Positions 28,801 through 34,296 of a stretch of DNA of 36,001 nucleotides are shown piece by piece. The notes under the pieces are model-generated. The model had not been told where the DNA came from. It worked only from the letters and a program-made list of their open reading frames with translations, and made no database searches. This stretch comes from Bradyrhizobium hipponense. GTDB lineage: Bacteria > Pseudomonadota > Alphaproteobacteria > Rhizobiales > Xanthobacteraceae. Within the stretch, counting starts at the first letter, position 1, and each line of letters opens with the position of its first letter. The translations under genes and the position numbers were made by a program. The DNA is taken from contig NZ_VSTH01000116.1 of NCBI RefSeq assembly GCF_008123965.1, positions 1 to 36,001 on the forward strand. Direction: 5' to 3'.

Positions 28801-29898
28801 AACGGTTGGGGCAGCGATACTGTCGGCTATATGGTGATCGAGGACAGGGGCGCCGACTGGAATGACGTGCCGCCGTATTTCGACAACCGCGCTTACGTCG
28901 AGGAATGGGGTGGCCAGCAGGGCCAGGTCGCATTCAAGGAGAATGTCGGGACCACGCTGACCACGGCACAGCTGCTCGCCAACGATACCGATTCCGCGGG
29001 CAATCCCATCATCGTCACGTCTGTCGGCGATCTCTCCGGTCAAAGCGCCCATGGCGGCACAGTCACGCTCAACGGCAACATCATCACCTATACGCCGGCG
29101 ACCGATTATTTCGGTTCCGATAGCTTCGCCTACACGATCTCCGACGGCGTCAAGACCGCGACCGCGACGGTGTCCTTCACCGTTGATCAGGTCGGTGGAC
29201 CCGTGATCGACACCGAGAGCTTACAGGTCTGGCACAGCAACGAGACCAACACCGATCTCATCACCAACCTCGCGGTCATCGACACCGATCCCGGCGCCGC
29301 GACGGATACCTTCACGGTCACGGCAGTGGCCGCGCATGCGCCTGGCAGCAGCGTCGATCCCGCCTCGGCGTCGGGTTCGCTCAGCGGCATCAATCTCGGC
29401 TTCGAGAATGGCATCACCTACGATCCGGGTCAGGCGCCGCCCGATACCGATCAGATCACGCTGACGGTCACCGATGCGACCACCGGCCGGTTCGACACCG
29501 TGAACTTCATCTTCAACGAGGCCGGCGACACGAGCCAGGGCATCAGCCTGCAAGGCACCAGCGGCAAGGACGTCATCTTCGCGACCGAAACCGGCGACAC
29601 GCTCACCGGTGGTGGCGGCAAGGATCAGTTCGTATTTGCGTCGGGTTCGGCCGGGGCGGCTACGCACACCGTTACCGATTTCGCGATGGGCCTGGACAAG
29701 ATCGACCTGCGCCAGTTCTCGGACGTCGGCTCCATGGGCAATCTCGCGATCACCCAGCAGCAGTCGGGCGATACGCTGATCACCTGGCACCAGCAGATCG
29801 CGCAGGACGAGGGTCCGATCACGGAGCAGGAAACTCTCCTCCTGAAGAGCGTGGTGGCTGCGAATCTCAAGGCCAGCGATTTCATCTTCCACGCCTAG
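19816..29898 (+). CDS. giant type I-secreted adhesin with FecR, VCBS, beta-solenoid and C-type lectin domains
   Basis: A 3360-residue surface or secreted protein. In order: residues 50-100 resemble a Bap-type prefix segment (ADLVLSHDGREFVVHDYF); 124-240 a FecR domain ending in VDTPVATMGIRGTAV; 416-545 and 547-685 VCBS-like domains (ITITGTNDKPVI, ITGTDAPAV); 686-760 a WIATDHAGAPSG...DAANW module; about 760-2400 beta-solenoid repeats rich in NxGTI/TNTG; 2436-2725 two more VCBS domains; 2896-3033 a C-type lectin domain; 3034-3124 a cadherin/Ig-like domain (LLANDTD, YTPATDYFGSDSFAYTISDG); 3246-3279 one degenerate RTX block; and a C-terminal type I secretion tail (FAMGLDKIDLRQF). There is no Sec signal, as expected for type I export. 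The start is TTG at 19816 without a visible ribosome-binding site; a stop 48 nt upstream and the lack of any in-frame ATG for several hundred bases leave few alternatives (TTG at 19852). No secretion genes are in the window. Confidence 0.9.
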   Translation: MNYAGQFDAAISLDGEGSHSLAHVHADSFAAKPFIAKAHGHVPEGAFVIPDPNLIFHGDFKRAGADLVLSHDGREFVVHDYFRGDKRAAISSPDGAHLTGDVVNALTGHVQYAQAAPGAAAAQVIGHVTKLSGSATAVRNGVSVVLNNGDNVEKGDVVSTGGDSTLGITFIDGTVFGLSSNARMVLNEMVYDPNGSSNSSLLSLVAGTITFVAGETAKHGDMKVDTPVATMGIRGTAVLTQINFVVPAGGGDPQPQASFQVLVEPNGTTGSYILFDKVTLLPIATVNQAGQMIQISGGNVSISNALMSPDVQKLITDVFTLKFTDNNTNTKLTSNFTDSITQTSQDLVFKSGAGPVVIATFVNLNPQGSEGPGNSTPSATRIPGQPLVQSLDSSGNVKQAFSLTERADKTGDTADSDIISGQIPFIDQNLGDRPTVSVSLADAPNYVYKNAGQQDVTGSLSGLQKQDIAATQIQISVVADPANTNIGSAVWTYTIPDNVFDFLAAGETLTLTYIVRIDTNFAVSPESKFIPITITITGTNDKPVITTGLPTITFEGGTSVPGGPLSSKVPTSGTLTFKDVDLTDTHTVSVKLTGATLPDGTVPPGPLAAFQNAMSVAIAAGADSKGSGTGTINWSLADLPVYLADFIPKGEVLTLTYTVTVTDAQGATAQQTITVTITGTDAPAVVWIATDHAGAPSGGFWKDAANWETGTVPTIDDDVIVITDQLHGLTPSYPVTIDAAAYAKSITMNDFGGPPPKVINQSSLTVAGALNMSADSIFTNAATGTMSIGGKAEILDTAVLTNAGYLTLKGGGDFASGTTITNSGTIELFGGTLKTLADIANAGGILKTDAGSTLIIDTATVDGGTVTILGMLELDGISLIENGTLNNSGTVNVKGAVEFAHETVSNTSAGTIKVLANGWLTIDQGSTVTNTGNVTVDANGKLTVNGATINGTGTVTGNGEIDLTGGAVLSCGILNNNSTFKVSGTGNALDHETVTNASAGTIEVLANGALTIDQGSVIANTGNVMVDANGKLTVNGATISGAGVVTGNGEIDLTGGAVLSGGILKNSAVLNVSGIGNALDGEAITNAGTIEVLANSALTIDQGATVANPIGNVVVDANAVLTLGGATISGGGVNGNGTIDVTGASTIDGGATLSTSAVIADAKLTLDGITVSGSTITDNASIELDNTVKLGGNAKIQGASAAAKGAITNAGTLEIVGAATLLNDVLTNTGHSVQIDDGQTLTLSGTEITGGTIENYSDALGGTIDVTGNSTIDGNATLNKGNVKVESGVTLTLGDAAVSGTKITNDGTVKLDASRTLTLTGASLTGGMLAVSGTLDSSGFTTITDANISNSYLIEAIGGVLALVGTATTITNNVGGTIQANGAELDINGEAVTNTGTLAAINNGTLKLIATAVTNTGTVSVESGSTLDLAGATINGGTVTISGTLESTGTSAINGADFTNNGTIDVTSGTLSIDPTTITNNLLIEVNGAGAVLDISGDPVNNSGTLEAINGGTLKLTGLTVTNLDGIVLVGGASKLYLSSVTINDGNLNNAGNLYSVSGFNKITAAVDNAGGSIEIQAGTLDLAGGLTGAGSLIIDSGATLELAGANAQTITFAGGTDTLQLDKVAGQSFTGTIAGHSLNGGIFTITGAADITSTSGDALDFTASGGTLGAPANVFLTPTGALTGAANGVVVVQNGTGDISLTAAGDIKGLAGPGITMRDSATGVGNITVNNLTGKATGTGANSVGVLVENLNAANNGDISITQLGGAVGGAYGIDAVTPGNGDIAINAGGVITGSSIYGIRSRSYGTGDQTVTTKVGSVVTSGSSGIVAINRSTSLGAASGSTIIVNAYGAINSGSSLNLGGNLPGGIEAGYTGATNGTNANTGVNGTVVVNNHAAITAAAGYGINAYNYGNGDVTVNSSAGTAISVAGSQSIGINASALSGGTGDVTIALGANVTISGATSYGIRAYSIDAGDISITLTNGDSITSGSSGIVAVNFATAIGSGSHSTISVEAHGTIHSGSTSNNDGTTPGGIIAGYKPGGIGTFSNAVNGDVIVTSDATITADAGYGIEAFTWGVGDVTVTTGATSSIAAAGTAIGAFDHGGGDVSVTNNGSATGAVGISAIATGAGDVTIINHGGITSTSLAGISVTQNEAGASGSTFITNTGSIVAPNAHAAIYIQENTAGGSVHIDNSATGTIGPAVASNVTSTTYAIVEAGGAIVINNAGHINGNISVATATFNNQAGGIWTVAGTSVFGNASSIVNHGAIDLHGASISGAGLSIENCNDIDSWGTASISGTIANAGTIEVHDGDLTLFGSLSGSGSVTVDAGALLTLEGSVSQTIALAGDGAKLQIDTSTFSGSIAELSATDTIDLSTIKYDGGTSATYDSVTGNLVVSDLYGHTITLKLVGADYSDAHFAGSSDGHGGTLITLNEADDAPHFDAAPVAQSTGFSELLNTTGSSTTDPAPAATGTIEFSDVDLTERPTATVAITDQTVTWLDADHATHLTLTPDETAALEQALTLQTAGKNNGTVGWSYSIADSALDFLGEGQTAKVVSTVTLDDHQGKTDTAEVTVTIMGKNDAPAITAETNDHSGADLPETNAGLAKQGTLTVSDADATDHVTVAVDHLDIYLDGVLQTDYVGEPSSATLLNYLTVQPGDILNGTATHAQFTWDFNSGSEAFDFLAAGHTLSLQYTIVPDDGHTPTGTGNGVITFNIAGSNDAPTLGDAALASVSGDDTDPGGTAVSALFTGKFHDADDGASFKAVAVSTDNATSDQGVWQYEIAGTDQWIDIACVSETNALVLSTDTLVRFVPANGFSGTPGSLDVHALDDTYAGGTSADCSPVSIDITSVGIGHGGTAPVSDQAASVSIDVTVPPDVLVANDDTLGNNVPPSAAAGWSLDAENGHYYRIVTSEVTWDQANANANGDGAYLGTVTSQHEADFIANLPGWDDVQWGVWSGGQSLDTNLQTSSHWTWATGPEAGSDFTYTAWRDGEPNGWGSDTVGYMVIEDRGADWNDVPPYFDNRAYVEEWGGQQGQVAFKENVGTTLTTAQLLANDTDSAGNPIIVTSVGDLSGQSAHGGTVTLNGNIITYTPATDYFGSDSFAYTISDGVKTATATVSFTVDQVGGPVIDTESLQVWHSNETNTDLITNLAVIDTDPGAATDTFTVTAVAAHAPGSSVDPASASGSLSGINLGFENGITYDPGQAPPDTDQITLTVTDATTGRFDTVNFIFNEAGDTSQGISLQGTSGKDVIFATETGDTLTGGGGKDQFVFASGSAGAATHTVTDFAMGLDKIDLRQFSDVGSMGNLAITQQQSGDTLITWHQQIAQDEGPITEQETLLLKSVVAANLKASDFIFHA
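22507..23241 (+). repeat. three tandem 90-residue repeats inside the adhesin gene
   Basis: Units begin near 22507, 22777 and 23047, a 270-bp period. The shared protein motif is GTIEVLANGALTIDQGS, then VDANGKLTVNGATI. The first two units contain identical DNA stretches (for example 22621-22655 and 22891-22925, and the coding for GNGEIDLTGGAVLS), so the duplication is recent or kept by gene conversion. The third unit has lost two codons and diverged. These are beta-solenoid rungs. Confidence 0.85.
25210..26199 (+). repeat. two tandem 165-residue repeats inside the adhesin gene
   Basis: Units 25210-25704 and 25705-26199 are 495 bp each. Both begin YGIR and share SGSSGIVA, PGGI.AGY, TA.AGYGI.A and GDVTV motifs in the same order. 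They have diverged more than the 90-residue repeats. The motif style (YGI.A....GDVTV) indicates a second type of beta-helix in this part of the protein. Confidence 0.8.
28500..28912 (+). other. C-type lectin domain of the adhesin
   Basis: Residues about 2896-3033. The domain runs from NGHYYRIVTSEVTWDQANANA (first strand and helix, quoted to the next helix) through YLGTVTSQHEADFI and WTWATGPE to GEPNGWG and DWNDVPPYFDNRAYVEEW. The EPN triplet (residues 2994-2996) and WND triplet (3015-3017) are the classical calcium/sugar-binding motifs; EPN is typical of mannose-type specificity in animal lectins. Specificity here is an inference. Confidence 0.82.
29551..29898 (+). other. type I secretion C-terminal region of the adhesin
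   Basis: Residues 3246 to 3360. GTSGKDVIFATETGDTLTGG is a degenerate RTX nonapeptide pair, followed by GGKDQFVFASG and then VTDFAMGLDKIDLRQFSD, the usual pattern of serralysin-like C-terminal target domains. The end, LKASDFIFHA, is a short aliphatic/aromatic tail typical of type I substrates. A single RTX block is low for this class of protein. Confidence 0.8.
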
Positions 29899-30043
29899 TG
29901 AACGCCGGGGGCCCACCACCCCGCGCCGATCTCGACCGCGGCAAAAAATCCATAATCCCCCACCGCCAGGGAATAGCCAATCGCGCACGGACGATCCATG
30001 ATCGGCCCACTGGACGTGATGCGAGGCAGGAAATCCAACCCAG

Positions 30044-32275
30044 ATGAAACGTCTCAAGATCCTGCGGCGGTGGTTTGCACGGAAGCTCGGCTTTGCGCGG
30101 CTGATGTGCCTTGCGCTGCTGGTCGTGTTTGCCGGGCTGCGCGTCTGGGATCCGCCGCCGATCCAGGAATTGCGGCTGCGCACCTTCGACATGTTTCAGC
30201 TGATCGATCCGCGCCACAAGACGGTGCGGCCGGTCACCATCGTCGACATCGACGATAAGAGTCTGACCAGGCTCGGCCAGTGGCCCTGGCCACGCACGCG
30301 CATCGCCGACCTGATCCAGAACTTGACCAGCAACGGCGCGGTCGCGATCGGGTTCGACGTGGTGTTCTCGGAAGCCGATCGCCTCAACCCGGATCTGGTC
30401 GCGAGCCAGATGCGCTATCTGGACGAGGCCACCCGCGCCAAGCTGCGCGAATTGCCGAGCAACGACCAGATCCTAGCCGAAGCGATCAAGCGCTCGCGCG
30501 TGGTGCTGGGCGAGACCGGGCTTCCAGATGTCTTGTCCGAGCTCGACAAGTCGCTTCCGTTCACAGGTGTGGCGACGCTCGGGGAGGACGGGGCTGAACG
30601 CTTCCTGTTCGAATTCCCGGGCCTGCTCCGCAACGTGCCCGAGATCGAGAAAGTCGCCGCAGGCCGCGGCCTGTTCTCGATCAGGACCGAGCGCGACGGT
30701 CTGATCCGCCGGGTGCCGATGATCATGCGGGCACAAGGCAACATCATGCCCTCGCTCAGCCTCGAAATACTGCGGGTCGTCACGGGCACGCCGACGCTCC
30801 TGGTTAGGGCCGACAAGACCGGAATTCGGGCCATCCGCCTCAAGGGCGTGGAAATCCCGACCGACAAGAACGGCCAGCTCTGGGTGCATTACGCCCGCCG
30901 AGATCCCTCGATCTACGTCTCCGCAGCCGACGTGCTCGACAACAGCGTGTCACCGGGCAAGATCGCGGGGAAACTGGTGCTGATCGGCACGTCCGCAGCC
31001 GGGCTGAACGACATCAAGACCACGCCGGTGTCGCGGGCCATGCCGGGCGTCGAGATCCATGCCCAGGTGCTCGAAAGCATTCTGAGCGCCGCGGTGATCT
31101 CCCAGCCCAACTATGCGCTCGGCGTCGAGCTGCTCGCGGCCCTCGTCATCGGCCTTCTCGTCATCATCTTCACGCCGAATCTCGGGCCCGTGCGCCTGGT
31201 GCTTGCCGGCGCGATGTTTGCCGCCATTTTGGTCGGGGTGTCCTGGTTCTTCTACGCGCAGTACCGCTACCTCATCGATTTCACCTATCCGCTGCTGTCG
31301 ACCACAGCGATCTACCTGACGCTGATCTTTGCCAGCTTCGTGCGCGAGCAGCGGCAGCGCGTGCAGATCCGCGGCATGTTCGCGCAATACATGTCGCCGG
31401 TGCTGGTCGAGCAGCTGGCGCAGTCGCCGGAAAAGCTGGTGCTCGGCGGCGAAGAGCGCGAGATGACGATCATGTTCTCCGATGTGCGCGGCTTCACCAC
31501 CATCTCGGAGACCTACAAGCACGATCCGCAGGGCCTGATCGCGCTGATGAACCGCTTCCTGACGCCGCTGACCGACGTGATCATCGATCAGAAGGGCTAT
31601 ATCGACAAGTACATGGGCGACGCCATCATGGCGTTCTGGAACGCGCCGCTCGACGACGCCGAGCATGAGCTCAACGCCTGCGAAGCCGCGATCCAGATGC
31701 TCGAGCGGATCGACGCGGTCAACAAGGAGCGCGAGCAGGAAGCCGTTGACGGCGGGCATGTCTACATCCCGCTCAACGTCGGCATCGGCCTCAACACCGG
31801 CATCGGCGTGGTCGGCAACATGGGCTCCGACCTGAAGAAGAACTATTCGGTGCTCGGCGACAGCGTCAACCTGGCCTCGCGCCTGGAAGGGCAGTCGAAG
31901 GAATACGGCTTTCCGATCATCGTCGGCTCCAGGACCGCGCTCGCCGCCAAGGACAGGTTCGCGATCCTCGAGCTCGACTTCATCATGGTCAAGGGCAAGA
32001 CCGAGCCGGAGGTGATCTACGCCATCGTCGGCCGCGCTGACGTGATGAATTCAGGCGCCTTCCAGCGCCTGCGCAACGTCACCATCGAGATGCTCGGCTG
32101 CTACCGCAACCGCGACTGGCAGGGCGCACTCGATGCGATCGAGCGTGGACGTCGCAGCGAAGATGCCGACACGCTGGAAAAGCTGTTCAAGCTCTACGAA
32201 GTGCGCATCAAGGATTTCCAGATCAATCCGCCGCCCGAGGGCTGGACCGGGGCGTATGCGCTGCTGACGAAGTAA
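30044..32275 (+). CDS. CHASE2-domain class III adenylate/guanylate cyclase
   Basis: A 743-residue membrane sensor-cyclase. One helix near residues 17-35 leads into a periplasmic CHASE2 domain (about 40-350; FDMFQLIDPRHKTVRPVTIVDIDDKSL split here as FDMFQLIDPR and VTIVDIDDKSL, plus WPWPRTRIADLI). Three helices follow at about 356-430, then a class III catalytic domain. Metal-binding Asp480 is in FSDVRGF and Asp526 in YMGDAIMAF; Lys522, Asp606, Asn609 and Arg613 (VLGDSVNLASRLEG) complete the site, so it should be active. Whether ATP or GTP is used is not certain. The gene starts 145 bp after the giant adhesin gene on the same strand. FecR and CHASE2-cyclase genes are often neighbours in bacteria, which suggests a sensory link. 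The ribosome-binding site is weak (GGCAGGAAATCCAACCCAG). Confidence 0.92.
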   Translation: MKRLKILRRWFARKLGFARLMCLALLVVFAGLRVWDPPPIQELRLRTFDMFQLIDPRHKTVRPVTIVDIDDKSLTRLGQWPWPRTRIADLIQNLTSNGAVAIGFDVVFSEADRLNPDLVASQMRYLDEATRAKLRELPSNDQILAEAIKRSRVVLGETGLPDVLSELDKSLPFTGVATLGEDGAERFLFEFPGLLRNVPEIEKVAAGRGLFSIRTERDGLIRRVPMIMRAQGNIMPSLSLEILRVVTGTPTLLVRADKTGIRAIRLKGVEIPTDKNGQLWVHYARRDPSIYVSAADVLDNSVSPGKIAGKLVLIGTSAAGLNDIKTTPVSRAMPGVEIHAQVLESILSAAVISQPNYALGVELLAALVIGLLVIIFTPNLGPVRLVLAGAMFAAILVGVSWFFYAQYRYLIDFTYPLLSTTAIYLTLIFASFVREQRQRVQIRGMFAQYMSPVLVEQLAQSPEKLVLGGEEREMTIMFSDVRGFTTISETYKHDPQGLIALMNRFLTPLTDVIIDQKGYIDKYMGDAIMAFWNAPLDDAEHELNACEAAIQMLERIDAVNKEREQEAVDGGHVYIPLNVGIGLNTGIGVVGNMGSDLKKNYSVLGDSVNLASRLEGQSKEYGFPIIVGSRTALAAKDRFAILELDFIMVKGKTEPEVIYAIVGRADVMNSGAFQRLRNVTIEMLGCYRNRDWQGALDAIERGRRSEDADTLEKLFKLYEVRIKDFQINPPPEGWTGAYALLTK

Positions 32276-32312
32276 GGCTGCGAGTGTGTGGGCTCCGCCG
32301 TTGCCCACACTC

Positions 32313-32393
32313 CGTCATTGCGAGCGGAGCGAAGCAATCCAGAGTGTCTCCGCTGATGCATTTCTGGATTGCTTCGCTCCGCTCGCAATGACG
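32313..32393. repeat. 31-bp perfect inverted repeat (Bradyrhizobium-type palindromic element)
   Basis: The arms 32313-32343 and 32363-32393 are exactly complementary over 31 bp, with a 19-nt loop. Each arm contains TCATTGCGAGCGGAGCGAAG or its complement, a sequence very common between genes in Bradyrhizobium and Rhodopseudomonas. It lies between the convergent cyclase and binding-protein genes and would form a strong terminator-like RNA hairpin in both directions. Confidence 0.92.
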
Positions 32394-32427
32394 AGTCTGT
32401 TGAGGCGTTTGCACGCAATAGCTCGCG

Positions 32428-32459
32428 GCGGTCGTCCCGGCGAAGGCCGCGACGACCGC
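32428..32459. repeat. short inverted repeat, fragment of a second palindromic family
   Basis: GCGGTCGTC (32428-32436) and GACGACCGC (32451-32459) are perfect 9-bp arms around CCGGCGAAGGCCGC. The core GTCGTCCCGGCGAAGG is another frequent intergenic motif of this bacterial group. It sits directly after the 31-bp palindrome, so the 212-bp convergent gap is filled almost completely by repeats. Confidence 0.65.
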
Positions 32460-32487
32460 GTCCATTGAGGCGGGCGCGCAGCTTGCC

Positions 32488-34083
32488 TCACTCCACCCCG
32501 ATCGTCGTCAGATCCTGGAACCAGTGCTGGGCCTGCACGAACTGCTTGATCTTCGGCGACAGCGCGTGCGGGTTGGTGTCGTGCACCACCCACACCAGCG
32601 CGGCGTCGTCGACGATCAGCGCGTGCGCCTGGGCCAGAAGCTCGTCCTGCTTGGTGGCATCGAAGGTCTGCTTGGCCTCGTCGATCAGCGCGTCGACCTT
32701 CGGGTTCTTGTAGCCGCCCCAGTTGACGCCGACCGGCGCGATCTGGCCGGAATGGAAGAAGCGGACGATCGCGTAGAGCGGGTCCGAGGTGACATAGGCG
32801 ATGTTGTTGGCGGTGATGCCGGCGTTGATCTCATCGGCCGCGCCCTTGCGCCAATGTGTGTAGAGTGTCTCGAGCTCGACCACCTTGAAGTCGATCTCGA
32901 TGCCGATCTCCTTGAAGCTCTGCTGCAAGAACTCGTTCATAGGCAGCGACAGCATCTGGCCGGTGCCGCCCTGCGCGATGATGAAGGTGGCCTTGAGCGG
33001 CTTCGCCTTGGAGTAGCCGGCCTCCTCGACCAGCTTCTTCGCCGCAGCGGGATCGTATTTCAGCTCGAAGCTCGGCTTGCCGAACCAGGGGCTCGATGGA
33101 TCGACCTGGCCCTTGGCGGGCTTTGCGAGGCCATTCATCAGGCCCACCACCGCCTCGCGGTCGATCGCCAGGTTGAGTGCCTTGCGCAGGCGGATGTCAG
33201 TCCAGGGCGAGCCCGGCAGCACGCTGAGGTGATAATTCCAGACATGCGGCGTGACGTTGTCGACGAGCTTGATGCCGGCCGCCTTGAGTTGCGGCACGGC
33301 GTCCGGCGCCGGCGTCTCGATCAGATCAACCTGGCCGGCGAGCAGCGCGTTGGTGCGCGTCAGCGCTTCCGGCATCGGCACCAGCACCAGCTTGTCGACT
33401 TTGGGAATGCGCTTCTTGTTCCAGTAGTCCGGATTCTTCGTGAGCTCGGCGAGCTCGCGCGGCGCCAGCTTGGTCAATTTGAATGGGCCGGTGCCGGAGG
33501 GCTGGCTTGCGAACTTGTCCCAGTCCTTGCCGAGCTTTTCGTATTGCGTTGGGCTCGACACCAGGAACCACAGCATCTGATAGGGAAAGAAGGAATCGAC
33601 CGTCTTGGTAGTGATCTCCACCGTGGAGTCGTCGATCTTGGCGTAGCTCGCGACCGAGGGCAGGCGGGTCTTCACCTGTGCGCTCTGCCGCTTGTCGAAT
33701 TGCGGCGCCTTGTCGTTGAGCACCTTGTCGAGATTCCAGATCACCGCGTCGGCGTTGAACTCGCTGCCATCGTGAAACGTCACGCCCTTGCGCAGCGTGA
33801 AGCGCCATTTTGTCTTGTCTTTACCGTCGACCTTCCATTCGGTGGCGAGGCCCGGCACAAGCTTTCCCGGCCGGTCGGCGACGTCCATCTCCCAGGCGAC
33901 CAGGGGATCGTAGATCGTGTAGGCCGTGAACTGGTAGGCGCCGGCGCCACGATCGGGCTGGCCGGTCGTCAGCGGTATGTCCGCCATCGAGATGCCGTAG
34001 CGCACCACCGTCTCGGCGCCCCCTGGCATTGCGGATAACGCCAGCGCAAGCACGGCGAGACAGGTCGACAGTCGGAAACGCAT
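32488..34083 (-). CDS. peptide/nickel-type ABC transporter substrate-binding protein (SBP_bac_5), copy 1
   Basis: A 531-residue exported binding protein. The signal peptide is MRFRLSTCLAVLALALSAMPGGAETVV. The family core is clear: LVPGLATEWKVDGKDKTKWRF in part, FTLRKGVTFHDGSEFNADAVIWNLDKVL in part, and GTGPFKLTKLAPRELAELTKNPDYW in part. The start at 34083 opens the signal peptide and lies about 50 nt below a sigma-54 promoter. It is a paralogue of the divergent gene at 34297, sharing MADIPLTTGQPD/AADIPRTLGQPD, LIETPAPDA/WVEAPAPDA and MLSLPMNEFLQQ/MQPLPMNEYLQQ. The gene ends against the convergent cyclase, so no permease or ATPase follows it; it must use a transporter encoded elsewhere. The ligand may be an oligopeptide or another nitrogen-containing solute. 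Confidence 0.92.
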   Translation of the reverse strand: MRFRLSTCLAVLALALSAMPGGAETVVRYGISMADIPLTTGQPDRGAGAYQFTAYTIYDPLVAWEMDVADRPGKLVPGLATEWKVDGKDKTKWRFTLRKGVTFHDGSEFNADAVIWNLDKVLNDKAPQFDKRQSAQVKTRLPSVASYAKIDDSTVEITTKTVDSFFPYQMLWFLVSSPTQYEKLGKDWDKFASQPSGTGPFKLTKLAPRELAELTKNPDYWNKKRIPKVDKLVLVPMPEALTRTNALLAGQVDLIETPAPDAVPQLKAAGIKLVDNVTPHVWNYHLSVLPGSPWTDIRLRKALNLAIDREAVVGLMNGLAKPAKGQVDPSSPWFGKPSFELKYDPAAAKKLVEEAGYSKAKPLKATFIIAQGGTGQMLSLPMNEFLQQSFKEIGIEIDFKVVELETLYTHWRKGAADEINAGITANNIAYVTSDPLYAIVRFFHSGQIAPVGVNWGGYKNPKVDALIDEAKQTFDATKQDELLAQAHALIVDDAALVWVVHDTNPHALSPKIKQFVQAQHWFQDLTTIGVE

Positions 34084-34131
34084 GGTCCAGAGCCCCCAGA
34101 AAGAGTTCAAGCGAGAATTCGAGGCCAAACT

Positions 34132-34147
34132 TGCAATCTTGATGCCA
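34132..34147 (-). promoter_or_regulatory. sigma-54 (RpoN) -24/-12 promoter for the minus-strand binding protein
   Basis: The minus strand reads TGGCAT-CAAGA-TTGCA. It matches the TGGCAC-N5-TTGCW consensus with one difference, and GG and GC are separated by exactly 10 nt. The -12 GC is 50 nt upstream of the ATG at 34083. Such promoters need an ATP-dependent activator, for example NtrC. Confidence 0.75.
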
Positions 34148-34170
34148 GAATAGGCAGCGCGGTGCCTTCG

Positions 34171-34195
34171 CCGACGTCGGATCACAAGGACTTGT
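34171..34195. promoter_or_regulatory. possible activator-binding sites between the twin sigma-54 promoters
   Basis: CCGACGTCGG (34171-34180) is a perfect 10-bp palindrome and ACAAG-GA-CTTGT (34184-34195) is a second inverted repeat. GGCA-N6-TGCC (34153-34166) is a third. All lie in the 84 bp between the two -24 boxes, where a shared enhancer-binding protein could act on both. None matches the NtrC consensus TGCACC-N5-GGTGCA. Confidence 0.35.
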
Positions 34196-34231
34196 CGTCG
34201 CAGGAGCAATTTGAAGAATAAGTTTTCCCAT

Positions 34232-34247
34232 TGGCATAGCCATTGCA
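34232..34247 (+). promoter_or_regulatory. sigma-54 (RpoN) -24/-12 promoter for the plus-strand binding protein
   Basis: The plus strand reads TGGCAT-AGCCA-TTGCA, with GG (34233-34234) and GC (34245-34246) separated by exactly 10 nt. The -12 GC is about 51 nt upstream of the ATG at 34297. This would start transcription near 34257 and leave a leader of about 40 nt with the ribosome-binding site GAAGAGGA. Confidence 0.78.
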
Positions 34248-34296
34248 TACGTTTGCATCAAATTTAGTCATTGAAAGCCGGAAGAGGACTGAGACG

